DNA of 64,000 nucleotides from Daucus carota subsp. sativus. Its lineage: Eukaryota > Streptophyta > Magnoliopsida > Apiales > Apiaceae. A program made the translations under genes and the position numbers. The notes under the pieces are model-generated. The model did not search any database. It was given only the letters and a program-made list of their open reading frames with translations, and was not told the origin of the DNA. Below are positions 54,497 through 64,000 of this stretch, piece by piece. The stretch covers positions 39,641,606 to 39,705,605 of the forward strand of contig NC_030387.2 in NCBI RefSeq assembly GCF_001625215.2, in the 5' to 3' direction. The number at the start of each line of letters is the position of its first letter. Position 1 is the stretch's first letter.

Positions 54497-55622
54497 CCTA
54501 TGATGAAACTCGAAACTAGTTGCCTGTGAAATGCCTTTTTGTTTCAGTGTGTTGGCTTAATTTCTGCTGCATTCAGAATTTGAAAGTGTAGATTCGACGA
54601 AAGACAGGTTTAGATTCACTAATATAAATGTGACACTCTTGTGACTCTTGAATGCTATGACATATACTACCAATCCTCTCGAACTAAATTACTGAAGCAC
54701 TCCGAATGTTTAGATGCATTTTGGAATTCTTTTTTGTTGGATTTGTAACAGCCAGTGCTGAGCTGATATTGTAATGATCGCACCCTATTGTTCGCATTGT
54801 TGGTTTCATCGCTTCTACTATTATCCCCCGCGTCAGCCATACCGGGACTGAGACACGACACAGACTCGATTTGATGAATACATAACTAAAATTATTCCAG
54901 ATTTTTTGTTTCTGACATCCCGTGTACTCAAGACAGAACCTGAAAAATGAGTTCACTCAATTTTCAAGATTAGTTGCGATGTATTCATGACTTCATGACT
55001 AGTCAGTGAATATATATTATATAATTAAAAAATAATATACAAAATTTAGTCACTGAAATTTATATATATTATTTAATTTAAAATAATTTATGAAATTTAG
55101 TCAAAGTTGGATCAACTGACAAAGCAAAAAAGTTAAAATTAGACATGTGATTTGAGAGACGTATTTTTGTTTTGTCAAATTGAACATTCCATTTAAGCTA
55201 AAACCGAATATGTACTCTGTTACTAAATAAGTAACAAATCCATAGCAATTGACAATTCGGCAATTGTCAAGTTTCCAAGAAAGCAAAATAAATAAATAAC
55301 AATAGAATAATCAACAAAAAGACAAACATTTCTAAACTACAAAGGAGAAAATGGATAAAAGAGAAAGATACTTAACATATTCATAAACCAAACATAACTT
55401 AACGTTTTCTCCTACTTGTCACTTGTTCTTGATTCACACACACAAATATCTGTATCTATATATTGTAGATATGGGTATATGTTTATGAATTATAAGCCAC
55501 AATTCAAGAATACAAAGATAGGTTGACCACCCCTTTTGTTAGTGGACTCTCTACCTTGAAATTAACTAAGGCGGGGGCTGTCCTGATACATATATACTTA
55601 CACATATACATACAGATATTGT
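54497..55622. other. Spacer between RPS21 and the ABC1-like gene
   Basis: The first 200 bases are the likely RPS21 3' UTR. The last 200 contain the TATA-like TCTATATATTG near 55454, a possible promoter element for the next gene. Nothing else is recognised. Confidence 0.5.
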
Positions 55623-58600
55623 ATGGCTCCTCCTTTTGATTTTCAAGAATTTCAAGAAAATCTTGCAGTAAAGCTGAGACCTTTACAAAGGTCTTTTGAG
55701 TTTTGGGCCAGAGCAGCTGATATTTACACTGGATATAAGGTTTTGTGATGTTTAATTTGGGAAAGTTTTGGTTTTTATCATGGGGTTTTGGTAAATTTTT
55801 GATGGGGTTTTGGGAAAGTTTTGATTTTTATTTTGGGTTCTGTTGAATTTTTGATAGGGTTTTTGGTTTGGTATTGTGATTTTGGTAGGTGTTTCAAGTT
55901 CGAGTTGTTTTCGAAAAGGATGTGCAGAAGCAAGAGGCAATGTGGGAGAGGCAACATGAGCTTGCTGCTGAGAAGATTTATTCAATGTGCTCTGACATGG
56001 GAGGGTTTTTTCTGAAGGTGTACATTAATGCATTTGGCATTTTGTTTTGTTTATCTTACAAGGGTTTTTGTTATTTTGGTAATTAGCTTTATATATGTCT
56101 TAATTAGTTTGGTGTATTTGTTATCTTGTAGAATGTAGTTTGTATTGTAATTATGGGTATGATATGTGGCATTGCCTCATCGGATGTTCGATGAACTTTT
56201 GCTGTTTTCTATTTATGGTGGAGACTGATATGGTCTTTTTTTTTTTCTCTTAATCCTGTGGGGGGTATCGGGGTTGGTGCAGGTTGCCCAAATTATTGGG
56301 AAGCCTGACTTGGCTCCAGCTGCATGGGTAAAAAGACTTGTTACATTGTGTGATCATGCTCCGCCAACACCAGCTAATGTAGTGCGGCGTGTGCTGGAGG
56401 CAGAGTTAGGTCAAAGTATGGAAGAAGTCTTTGAAAGGTTTGACTTGGATGTTCTTGGTTCTGCCTCGATTGCACAGGTAACTTTAAGCACTATGAGTTA
56501 TTTACCTATCTTCTATGGTAAAGTAGAACCACAGTTGTGTTCAAGCACTATGGTTATCTTCTTACCTTTGCACATGTTGTGTTCCGTGTCTTTGTGTGTA
56601 TGTGTACTGATTGATTCAGCATCAATGTGTTTACCGAAGTACCACAGTCATAAAGTAGTTGAAAGTTGTAAAGTAAAACCAAAGCCTTTGCCGTAGAATT
56701 AGTCAAGACTATAAAGTTAAAGAAACATGATAGGTAAAAATTGGAACCAAACTAATGATTGCAGTCGATCCAAAGGCAACCATAGAGAGAATAGGATTGG
56801 TGTTGGCACTTGGGTGCCTAGTGCTTCAGATGAATGCAGAATAGCATACCAAGTTAAAGCTTATGCATGTTGTCAAAGCTTTAAGCAAATTGACATCTAA
56901 TGGTTAACACGAGCTTTGATTCGGCAATTTGATTATTAGTATATTCTTATAACAACAAACTGGAAAAGGGTTTAGTTGATACACTAAATCATTTTCATTA
57001 CTATCTATCATAGAAGCTCTGGTTGGAAAAGGGAACATATGATGGACATCTTCAGCTTTTAGATGTTCCCTTGAGCTTTGGCTCACTATCTTAAGGTGTG
57101 CTTCTGAAGCCAATGCACATATTCGGTCTGGCACTCACATATTTTATTTGTTTGTCATATGACAATTGATAATCGACTGATATTCTGCTTGAATTTGGTA
57201 TTAATAGCCGGTGGTTAATTTCACCACTTTTGAAATATATAGGGTTGCCCAGTTTACCATAATATAGAAAAGGTTTCACTACCACTCTTCACAAGTTTTA
57301 TGGACTTTGAATTATGGTCATCCCAGTTTATATACTTTGAATATTGTATTTTGGCAATTTAGGTCCACCGTGCAAGGCTGAGAGGTGAAAAGATTGATGT
57401 AGCCGTGAAGGTAAGGGGACCCTGAAGTAGTAGTTGTTATTGATCGTGATATGTTTGAAGCTCTAATTATATATGTATACTAGGTGCAACATCCTGGAGT
57501 TCAGGATCTTATGATGACAGATCTCCGAAACTTGAAAGCTTTTGCTTTATACATGCAAAAGACAGATATCAAATTTGATTTATACTCGATAACCAAGGAA
57601 ATGGAGAAACAGGTGATTTTTTCTTCCTATGTTTGTAATCAGTCAATTTGGAGATCATTTATATATCATGTTGGTCATTTCAAAGATAATTATGCTACAC
57701 TTCTGGAAAAAAAACAGGGAAAAAAAATTGTTTGTTCTAAAAATTATATTCTATGGTGATGAACCCATTGGTCCAGGTAGCGCAAGCGCTCATATTCCTT
57801 CCCTTGCAGGGAAGTTGTTAAATGTCAGTCTTTAAGGTCTTGTCAAGTTTTTTTATTTTTTATTTTTTATTTTTATCATTATAGGTCTTAGGTATTATTT
57901 TAGTAGCCTTTTTTTACACACTATTCAGTTACAAGTCTCATACAAAAGAAAACTCTCCCTCCCTCCTTCCATATATATAATATACAATATATAATATATT
58001 GTTTTGTGCTGTGGCTTGTATGCATTGTCTCTCCCACCCTCACTCCATATGTATATATATTGTAATTTTTGGCCTTGTGCTGTATGAATTGTCTCTATGT
58101 CTCTCTCTTCCATAAATGATTTCAACTGTTTAGACACTTTAGTTGAAGACATTGTATGTTTCTACCAGTTCTCTTATGCAGTCATGTATATAATGTTGTC
58201 AATATTATTCCATTAAAGATAGGATATGAATTCGACTTCAGAAGGGAGGCTGATGCTATGGAACGGATTCGATGTTTTCTATATAGCAAAGGAAAAAAGT
58301 CCCCTGTTCAGGTGCCACGATTGATTAGGAACTTGGTAACTAGGTAAGCAGTTTTCTTCTATAGCTGTACATTTCTTTGCTAAAATTCCAAAAAAATAAT
58401 TTGTCCTTCGAGTTTAATTTATTTCAAATCTCTTGAATATATTTTGTTCACAGGTTTATGCTTATTCACAGGTTTATGCTTATTGGTAATCAAGCCTAAA
58501 ACAATTGTAGTTCTCCCAGTACTTAATAAAATTAGACCACATTTATATTCTAAATTTCTTAATTGAAGTTGGAACACGCTCCAGTAATATTTATATTTAT

Positions 58601-61017
58601 GCTATTTCCAATATATTTCTAAATTCTAAGCATGTCATTAAATATAAAAAAATAACAAAAAAAAATCTGTAGGGGTTCAAACTGTTCATCACTTGTATAA
58701 TTTATCTTATGTTATTGTTTATCTGTCACTTGGCTCATTCCCCGTGGAACATGAATTTCACCTGTAACCATCTGTACATTTTTTATAGCATAATTCATTT
58801 ATAATTCCCTTCCTTTTATCCTGTATCCTTTTATTAGCATAAGCTACATCCTTTTTGGTTGAAACCTTTTACGAACTTAACTGTTGATGGATCTAGAATC
58901 TGGATTGGAGATTAGAATAGAGAATAGGAAGTTAGTATTGGGCCTCAGCTTAAGGAGAAGGTAAAATACAAGCAAAGGCCAATAAAATAGATGGAGAGAC
59001 CTCTAGAATGGGGGTTGGAAAATATGAGTAGAAACTCCCTTGTAATTGTTGTAGATTATTTGTGAGACTAGATCCTGCTTTTATCTCAACAGTCAGTCAG
59101 AGAGATTTGATGGATCTCGAATCTAGATTAGAGTGTAGAATAGAGAATGGCCTGTCAGAGAGAGAGAGAGGAGAGGGGGATATGGAGGGAGAGGTTGGAA
59201 TAAACCCTTATAGAGAGATATAATTATAACTAATTGAAGTCTGGCATTCATAGAAATAAAGCTTTGTCAACTATGTGCGACCAACCAGATAAGACACTTC
59301 TTATTGACTTTAGGTAGCCCTCATTCTTATTCTGTATTATATTGTTAGTATCCTTGTTATTTTTAAAAGAAGGCGTTAATCAACTATTGCTATGCTGTAG
59401 CTTCAGCTACTAATGAATATATATTGGCATTTCATTAGGAAAGTATTGGTGATGGAATATATTGATGGAATCCCAATCCTTAATCTTGGAGATGAAATTG
59501 CGAAAAGAGGCATAAACCCTGCTGGTAAGGTGGCAGCAGCAGCAAAGCAGTAAGCCCCTAGAAAATCTGGAGAAATGATGCTTAATCTCAGAACAGAGAA
59601 TGCATGCTTTCTTCCAATCCTTGATGCATTTTCTTTCTGGGTATTGGTAAAAGGAAGACACTAATATTTCTTGGAATGCAGGAACATTCTAAAAAGTCTG
59701 ACACTTGCATATGGAGAAATGATACTGAGGAGTGGCTACTTTCATGCAGATCCACATCCTGGAAACATTTTGGTTTGTAAAGGTTCAGAGGCAAGTGGAC
59801 TTCCAAGTTACTACATGTACTATGTTCTGACTGCCTGATGCTACTAAATGGAATGTCAAATATTGATATATTTGTCTTAGGTATAATTCATGACTTTTTT
59901 TGTTCCTAAATCAGATTGCACTGCTCGACTATGGTCAAGTGAAGGATCTACCTGATGAGTTAAGGCTCGGATATGCAAGTTTAGTTCTTGCTATTGCAGA
60001 TAATGATCCTGCCAAAGCATCAGAGAGCTTCAGGTACTAAGCACGAAAATGAACTACAATAATTACATATTCTAGATTATGTATTTGGAAGTGAGAAAAC
60101 ACACTATATGAACAACTGACCTTGAAGATCATCAAATTTTGTTATCTAGATTATAAACTTGAATTGAGAAACACACTATGTTAACAAACATGGTCTTGCA
60201 TAAAAGAGAATCGAGTGAGGAGAATATAGAAGGGTGTGATGACTGGGAGTAGGGGCAATATGGCTACATAATAGACAAGTACAACTCTCGGCTGATTTGT
60301 TTCAAAGAATAAACTCTAGTTCTTACTAGTAAGCAGAATATAAAAGACATCGATGCACTTGTATATGCAGACTATGATTTGCTTTTATATTGTTTTGTGA
60401 TCGGTAATATCAGGGAGCTTGGCATAGATACACTAAAGTTATGTGAAATGGAAGAAATTGAAATGCTTAAGTTGGCACAGACGATGTTTGATACAAAGCT
60501 ACCACCAGGTGTAAAGATGCTACAACCTTTTTCAGAGGGATCATCAATCAAAAAAATTAGTGTGCGGGTATGTACGAGTTCCATCTAGAATTTGTTGCAT
60601 GTACAGTACTAATGCCTGTGTCATCTTCCTATGTTACTACATGGAGGACATAATTTTTGCTTGGATTTTGTAGCCTAATTGAACTTGTTGGTGACAGGCT
60701 TTCCCAGAGGAACTTTTTTCTGTTCTTCGCACTGTCCATCTGTTGAGAGGACTTAGTGTGGGTCTTGGAATCAACTACTCGTGTGCAGAGCAATGGCGAC
60801 CCATTGCAGAAGAAGCCTTGTACACTGCAGGCAGATTAAAAGGTTGGTATTGCTCTACATAGTTATTCAATTAGTTCCTGTCTGTTATACACAAATCTGT
60901 ACATAAAATTTAGGGACTCTATACAACCTTCTGGTATTTGTTCTATTTTCAGATAAAGACTACAGGAGTAAAGCACGAAGACGTGGCTTTTTCAGAAGTC
61001 TGCTATGGAGGAATTAA
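55623..61017 (+). CDS. ATH9: ABC1/UbiB-type atypical kinase, ATH9-like
   Basis: ABC1K (UbiB/ADCK) proteins are atypical kinase-like ATPases of mitochondria and plastids, linked to quinone metabolism. Twelve exons (55623-55739, 55889-56017, 56283-56477, 57363-57410, 57484-57612, 58219-58343, 59439-59549, 59682-59790, 59915-60033, 60414-60567, 60698-60842 and 60953-61017) join in phase to 481 residues. The order is NLAVKLRPLQRSFEFWARAA, the signature helix with KVAQ in place of the usual KxGQ (about 82-85), the Ala-rich loop GSASIAQ (141-147), VAVK with Lys163, EFDFRREADAMER (ExD at 210 and 212), catalytic HADPHPGN (306-313) and metal-binding LLDYGQ (Asp326). Start and family blocks match Arabidopsis At2g40090. 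Intron 8 starts with GC rather than GT. The N-terminus is not an obvious transit peptide. Confidence 0.93.
58880..59160. repeat. Direct repeats in an ABC1-like gene intron
   Basis: Two blocks of about 50 bp near 58885 and 59108 share TTGATGGATCT-GAATCT-GATT and TAGAATAGAGAAT, about 223 bp apart. A short tandem duplication (TTCACAGGTTTATGCTTA) lies at about 58450. The unit has no clear class. Confidence 0.55.
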
Positions 61018-61430
61018 TTGCTATCGCAGGAAATTTAGTCAAAGATCCAGATTATTAGCGCTAGTCTTCATTTTCTTTTCTTTTTGGTTCCTGATTTGGG
61101 ATCACAGAGTTTTACTAATCGCGCATTGAAGTTTTGGCATACAGAAATTATTTAAGGCCCGGCTCTGAGTGGCAGAAACATGAAGTTTTAGGCAGCCTAA
61201 TACAGAATGATCCCAGGGACATTTTCCGCAATCATTGTTTTACTATTGAACTGTTATTAATCGACAAGGCATTACGTATACTCCAATCAGAGTCCAAATA
61301 TTGCTGGTTAAATCAGTGTTTGTGCTATATGCCACAAGACCTGTAGATCAGGCTCTGAGTTTTTTTTTTTTAGGTCTCTCTGCTGAATATAAATGGTCAA
61401 GATTGGAAGATCACAATGGCATAATCCTGT
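61018..61430. other. 3' flank of the ABC1-like gene
   Basis: This is the probable 3' UTR. A 70-codon open frame at 61134-61346 has no recognisable motif. Confidence 0.5.
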
Positions 61431-62030
61431 TAGGGTTAAAAATGGGGCGGGTTCGGGGCGGGACTTCATTTCCCAACCCCGCCCCACATAATTTTTTCCT
61501 GCCCCATCCCCGCCCCATTTCCCGCGAGGATTTATTTTTAATCCCCATCCCCGCCCCACCGGGGACTTAATATAATTTCGCCCCGCCCCGCCCCGCTTCT
61601 ATAATATTACACTTTAAATAATTACTTTAAAATTAAGTAATTTTTTCTTCAGAATTTAATAATAATATACAAGACATGTATATTCAAAGCAAAAAACTAA
61701 CTATAATAGAATTCAAAGAGACATGTTATACATTGTAAAATTATAGTTTTGTGTATTAAAAATAATAATATTAAATATAACAAATATATTATATTAAATC
61801 TAATAAATATATTATATTAAATATAATTATTTATTTATATTAAATATATGCGGGGCGGGGCGGGGAATCCCCACGGGGATTCAACAAATACCATACTTGC
61901 CCCATATTTTGGCGGGGCAGAAAATCATTCCCCGTCACTGCCCCATTCCCCATATTAGCGGGGCGGATCTGCCCCATTCGGGGCGGGTTAGGGCGGGTTC
62001 CCCGTTTTCCCCACCCCATTTTTAACCCTA
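61431..62030. mobile_element. GC-tipped hAT-type MITE
   Basis: The 600-bp element begins TAGGGTTAAAAATGGGG and ends with the complement, flanked by a perfect 8-bp direct repeat, AATCCTGT, at 61423-61430 and 62031-62038. Both arms consist of GGGGCGGG and CCCCGCCCC runs over about 150 bp, while the centre is extremely AT-rich. It carries no coding sequence. Confidence 0.92.
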
Positions 62031-62038
62031 AATCCTGT

Positions 62039-62762
62039 GCAAGAAATATATTTGAAATTGGAATGAGCCCTTTGGGAGTTTGTCACAATTCACAAGTATA
62101 ACAAAACATATAACAAAACAAACTTGATGAATGAATGATCTGGGTTGGAAAATTGCACAAACAAATGTTTTCGGTTGAAAAATGTTCTGTAATAAAATGA
62201 GAAAAAATGGTTCAAAGTCACAAGTCTAGCTCTGACTTATTTTATTTGTATTATTAAAAATATATTTTTTTGTTCCAAAATATATGTTTATTCTAATTTT
62301 TGACTAGCAAAATTAATTATATTTTGATAGTACTTTATATATGTTATATAATTAAAAATTAAAAAAACTATAACATTATAAAGTATATTTAATTTCTTTT
62401 CAAATATAATTTTTAATATTTTAAAATAATAAGTAATTTTTGAAATATTTAATTAAAGATTGCTCAATTTAATTTTGTGAAAACAGAACTATATTTAATC
62501 GGGATAATGGGTCAAATTGAATTGGACTGCTTTATAACTGGACCGTAAAGCCCAACATTCCAACTGGGCTTTAAAAATTAATTTCCCGCTCTAATTTCAA
62601 TTCAGCAGCATCATTTGCCGCGTCAATACAAAGATCCGAACCATTTCCAATCAGAGAGAAAGCGAGCTACAGCGCTCAATTCATATAACTACATAAAAAT
62701 CTCTCTCCATATAAAACTCAATCGAGAGAGATTTCAGAGAGATTGCAGAGGGAGAGAGAGAG
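62039..62762. other. Spacer and promoter of the last gene
   Basis: AT-rich DNA to about 62500, then a more balanced proximal promoter with two TGGGCT elements and an E2F-type site. A GA-rich leader immediately precedes the start codon. Confidence 0.55.
62549..62589 (+). promoter_or_regulatory. Site II elements and E2F site
   Basis: AGCCCA at 62549-62554 and TGGGCT at 62565-62570 form an inverted pair of site II (TCP-binding) elements. TTTCCCGC at 62582-62589 is a consensus E2F site. They lie 174-214 bases before the start codon at 62763. This combination is known from plant genes expressed in dividing cells. Confidence 0.55.
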
Positions 62763-64000
62763 ATGTTGGGGAGAATGAGAATTTCGTCATGGAATTCACT
62801 GGAGGAATTGGAGCTGGAGAGATCTGCTCCTTCCAAGCTCATCAAGGACGATTCCCTCTCGATTTACGGTACCGATTAGCAATATTTCTGCTTGTTGTAT
62901 GCTAGAATCGTTATTTATCGCCTCGATTTTGTTTTTGGTTATCTTATTGATGATAATCTGATGTTTTAGGGTTTAATTACGATGATAGTTTTGAGGTTTT
63001 GAAAATTTGATTTAATTGTTGTTTTTAGGGATTTGTGGAATTAGTACTGAAATTTGCGAGAGTGTAAAAATTGCAATTAGAAGTTTAATGTCGAAATCGA
63101 GAAATTAGGGAGAGTTTTAGTTTTTGTTGGAATTTAATTGCGTAGAATAGGTCGGTGTTAAATTTGGTGGATGCTCTGCGGGAAAACAATTCAATTATTC
63201 GAGACTGTTTAGGATTTGAAATGAGCTTGAGACGTGTATGGTATGGTATGTTGTAAGAATTTATTGACGATAAACAACGATCACTAGTGTTACATCGTGT
63301 TACTCAGACTCAACTAGAATTTTCCAACATGGACTTGTGTCCAAGTGTTGGATGTGATGAGACTTTGAAAAGAAAACATGTTTTTGGCCTAAAATTAGTG
63401 TCTGAGTGTTCATATCCTTATCCAAGTGTTGAGTGTTTGACATAGATCTTGAGGGAAAATTGAAGAGTCGAGGTAACAAAGGTGTCACACATCCTCTAGT
63501 GGGGTGGACTGTAAAACATGATTTGGTTTGCTAGTTTGATTGATTTTATTTGGTATAACTTTGTTCTAAGTTTCCTTTGGTGTTATGATAACATTTAGGT
63601 ATATGGTTACTTTGAGTTTTGACAGTTTGTTCAGTGATAATTATAAACACTAAAATTACTTATGGGTCGGGATCTATATTGACATACTTTTGGTGATGTA
63701 GAGACTACACTTATGAAGCTTAAAGAGGGCTCTCGGCGTAATACAAAGTTAGAACATTCGGACTCAGTGGGGATGGGTATCGATAGTTCTGTGGCAAACA
63801 TGCCACCTGTTGTGGAGGAAGCGGAAATGTTAGATACTGACTGTACTTCCTCTGTTACTTTTAAAAACCAGAGTGATTGTCAACCTATACCCGTCGAAAA
63901 GGAACAACAGAACAAGAATGTCTCTATTCTTTCACTATTTGCTAGATATAAGAACTCTCACCGTGCTTTAGGATCACCTGATGATAAGGCAGTTGTAGAG
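62763..64000 (+). CDS. Unrecognised gene, 5' part (runs off the window)
   Basis: Exon 1 (62763-62868) encodes MLGRMRISSWNSLEELELER, then SAPSKLIKDDSLSIY, and ends in phase 1 before GTACCG. Exon 2 starts at 63702 after GATGTAG and stays open to the window end in the matching frame. It encodes ETTLMKLKEGSRRNTKLEHS, a hydrophilic Ser/Asp/Glu-rich stretch, and NVSILSLFARYKNSHRAL. I recognise no domain; the visible 135 residues look largely disordered with one short hydrophobic helix near the end. The promoter carries E2F and site II motifs, which suggests expression in dividing cells. The splice model is supported by phase and clear borders only. Confidence 0.7.
63290..63430. repeat. GTGTCC-rich dispersed repeat, copy 2
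   Basis: It lies in the first intron of the last gene and shares GTGTTACTCAGACTCA and several CAAGTGTTG motifs with 54120-54250. Boundaries are not visible. Confidence 0.4.

Noticed and set aside
61134..61346. 70-codon frame after the ABC1-like gene
   Set aside because: It lies in the probable 3' UTR and has no family similarity that I can see.

Overview
This window is nuclear DNA of a flowering plant, most likely a eudicot. It is AT-rich, has spliced genes with GT-AG introns and plant-specific protein families, and is dense in MITEs, hAT relics and Helitrons. I cannot name the species. A run of exactly 100 N at 3758-3857 marks a scaffold gap of unknown size. No bacterial-type operons, CRISPR arrays, rRNA or convincing tRNA genes were seen.

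Left third (1-17250): a tandem cluster of a five-finger CCCH zinc-finger gene of the plant C3H43/C3H65 type. Copy A (1-2890) is a pseudogene, small fragments of another copy lie at 4445-6690, copy B (6691-9360) is a 5'-truncated pseudogene, and copy C (12859-17250) is the only one with a nearly complete reading frame. Two large imperfect foldbacks (4555-5128 and 5276-5890) lie between copies A and B. A captured coding-like segment on the other strand sits in the 3' end of copy B. A broken REF6-type JmjN/JmjC histone demethylase lies at 10258-12031. Comparing the CCCH copies gives filled and empty sites for two transposon insertions.

Middle (17862-31350): an intact single-exon purine permease gene, AZG2, on the minus strand with a CT-rich leader, followed by about 11 kb of transposon-rich DNA. 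That stretch holds nested hAT-like and Harbinger-type MITEs, a Stowaway, a short palindromic MITE, a hAT derivative carrying a decayed transposase C-terminus, and several non-autonomous Helitrons.

Right half (31899-64000): four more complete genes and one partial gene. They are a secreted/membrane C2H2 finger protein (31899-35224, +), the Elongator catalytic subunit ELP3 (36658-41694, -), plastid ribosomal protein bS21c (51195-54496, +), an ABC1/UbiB-type atypical kinase like Arabidopsis ATH9 (55623-61017, +) and the 5' part of an unrecognised gene with an E2F/site II promoter (62763 onward, +). A decayed WNK kinase fragment (43567-44069, -) and further MITEs lie between them. These are ordinary dispersed plant genes that do not appear to form one pathway. 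The least ordinary parts are the CCCH cluster with its foldbacks, a triplicated splice-donor region in ELP3 intron 1, and several elements with clean target-site duplications.
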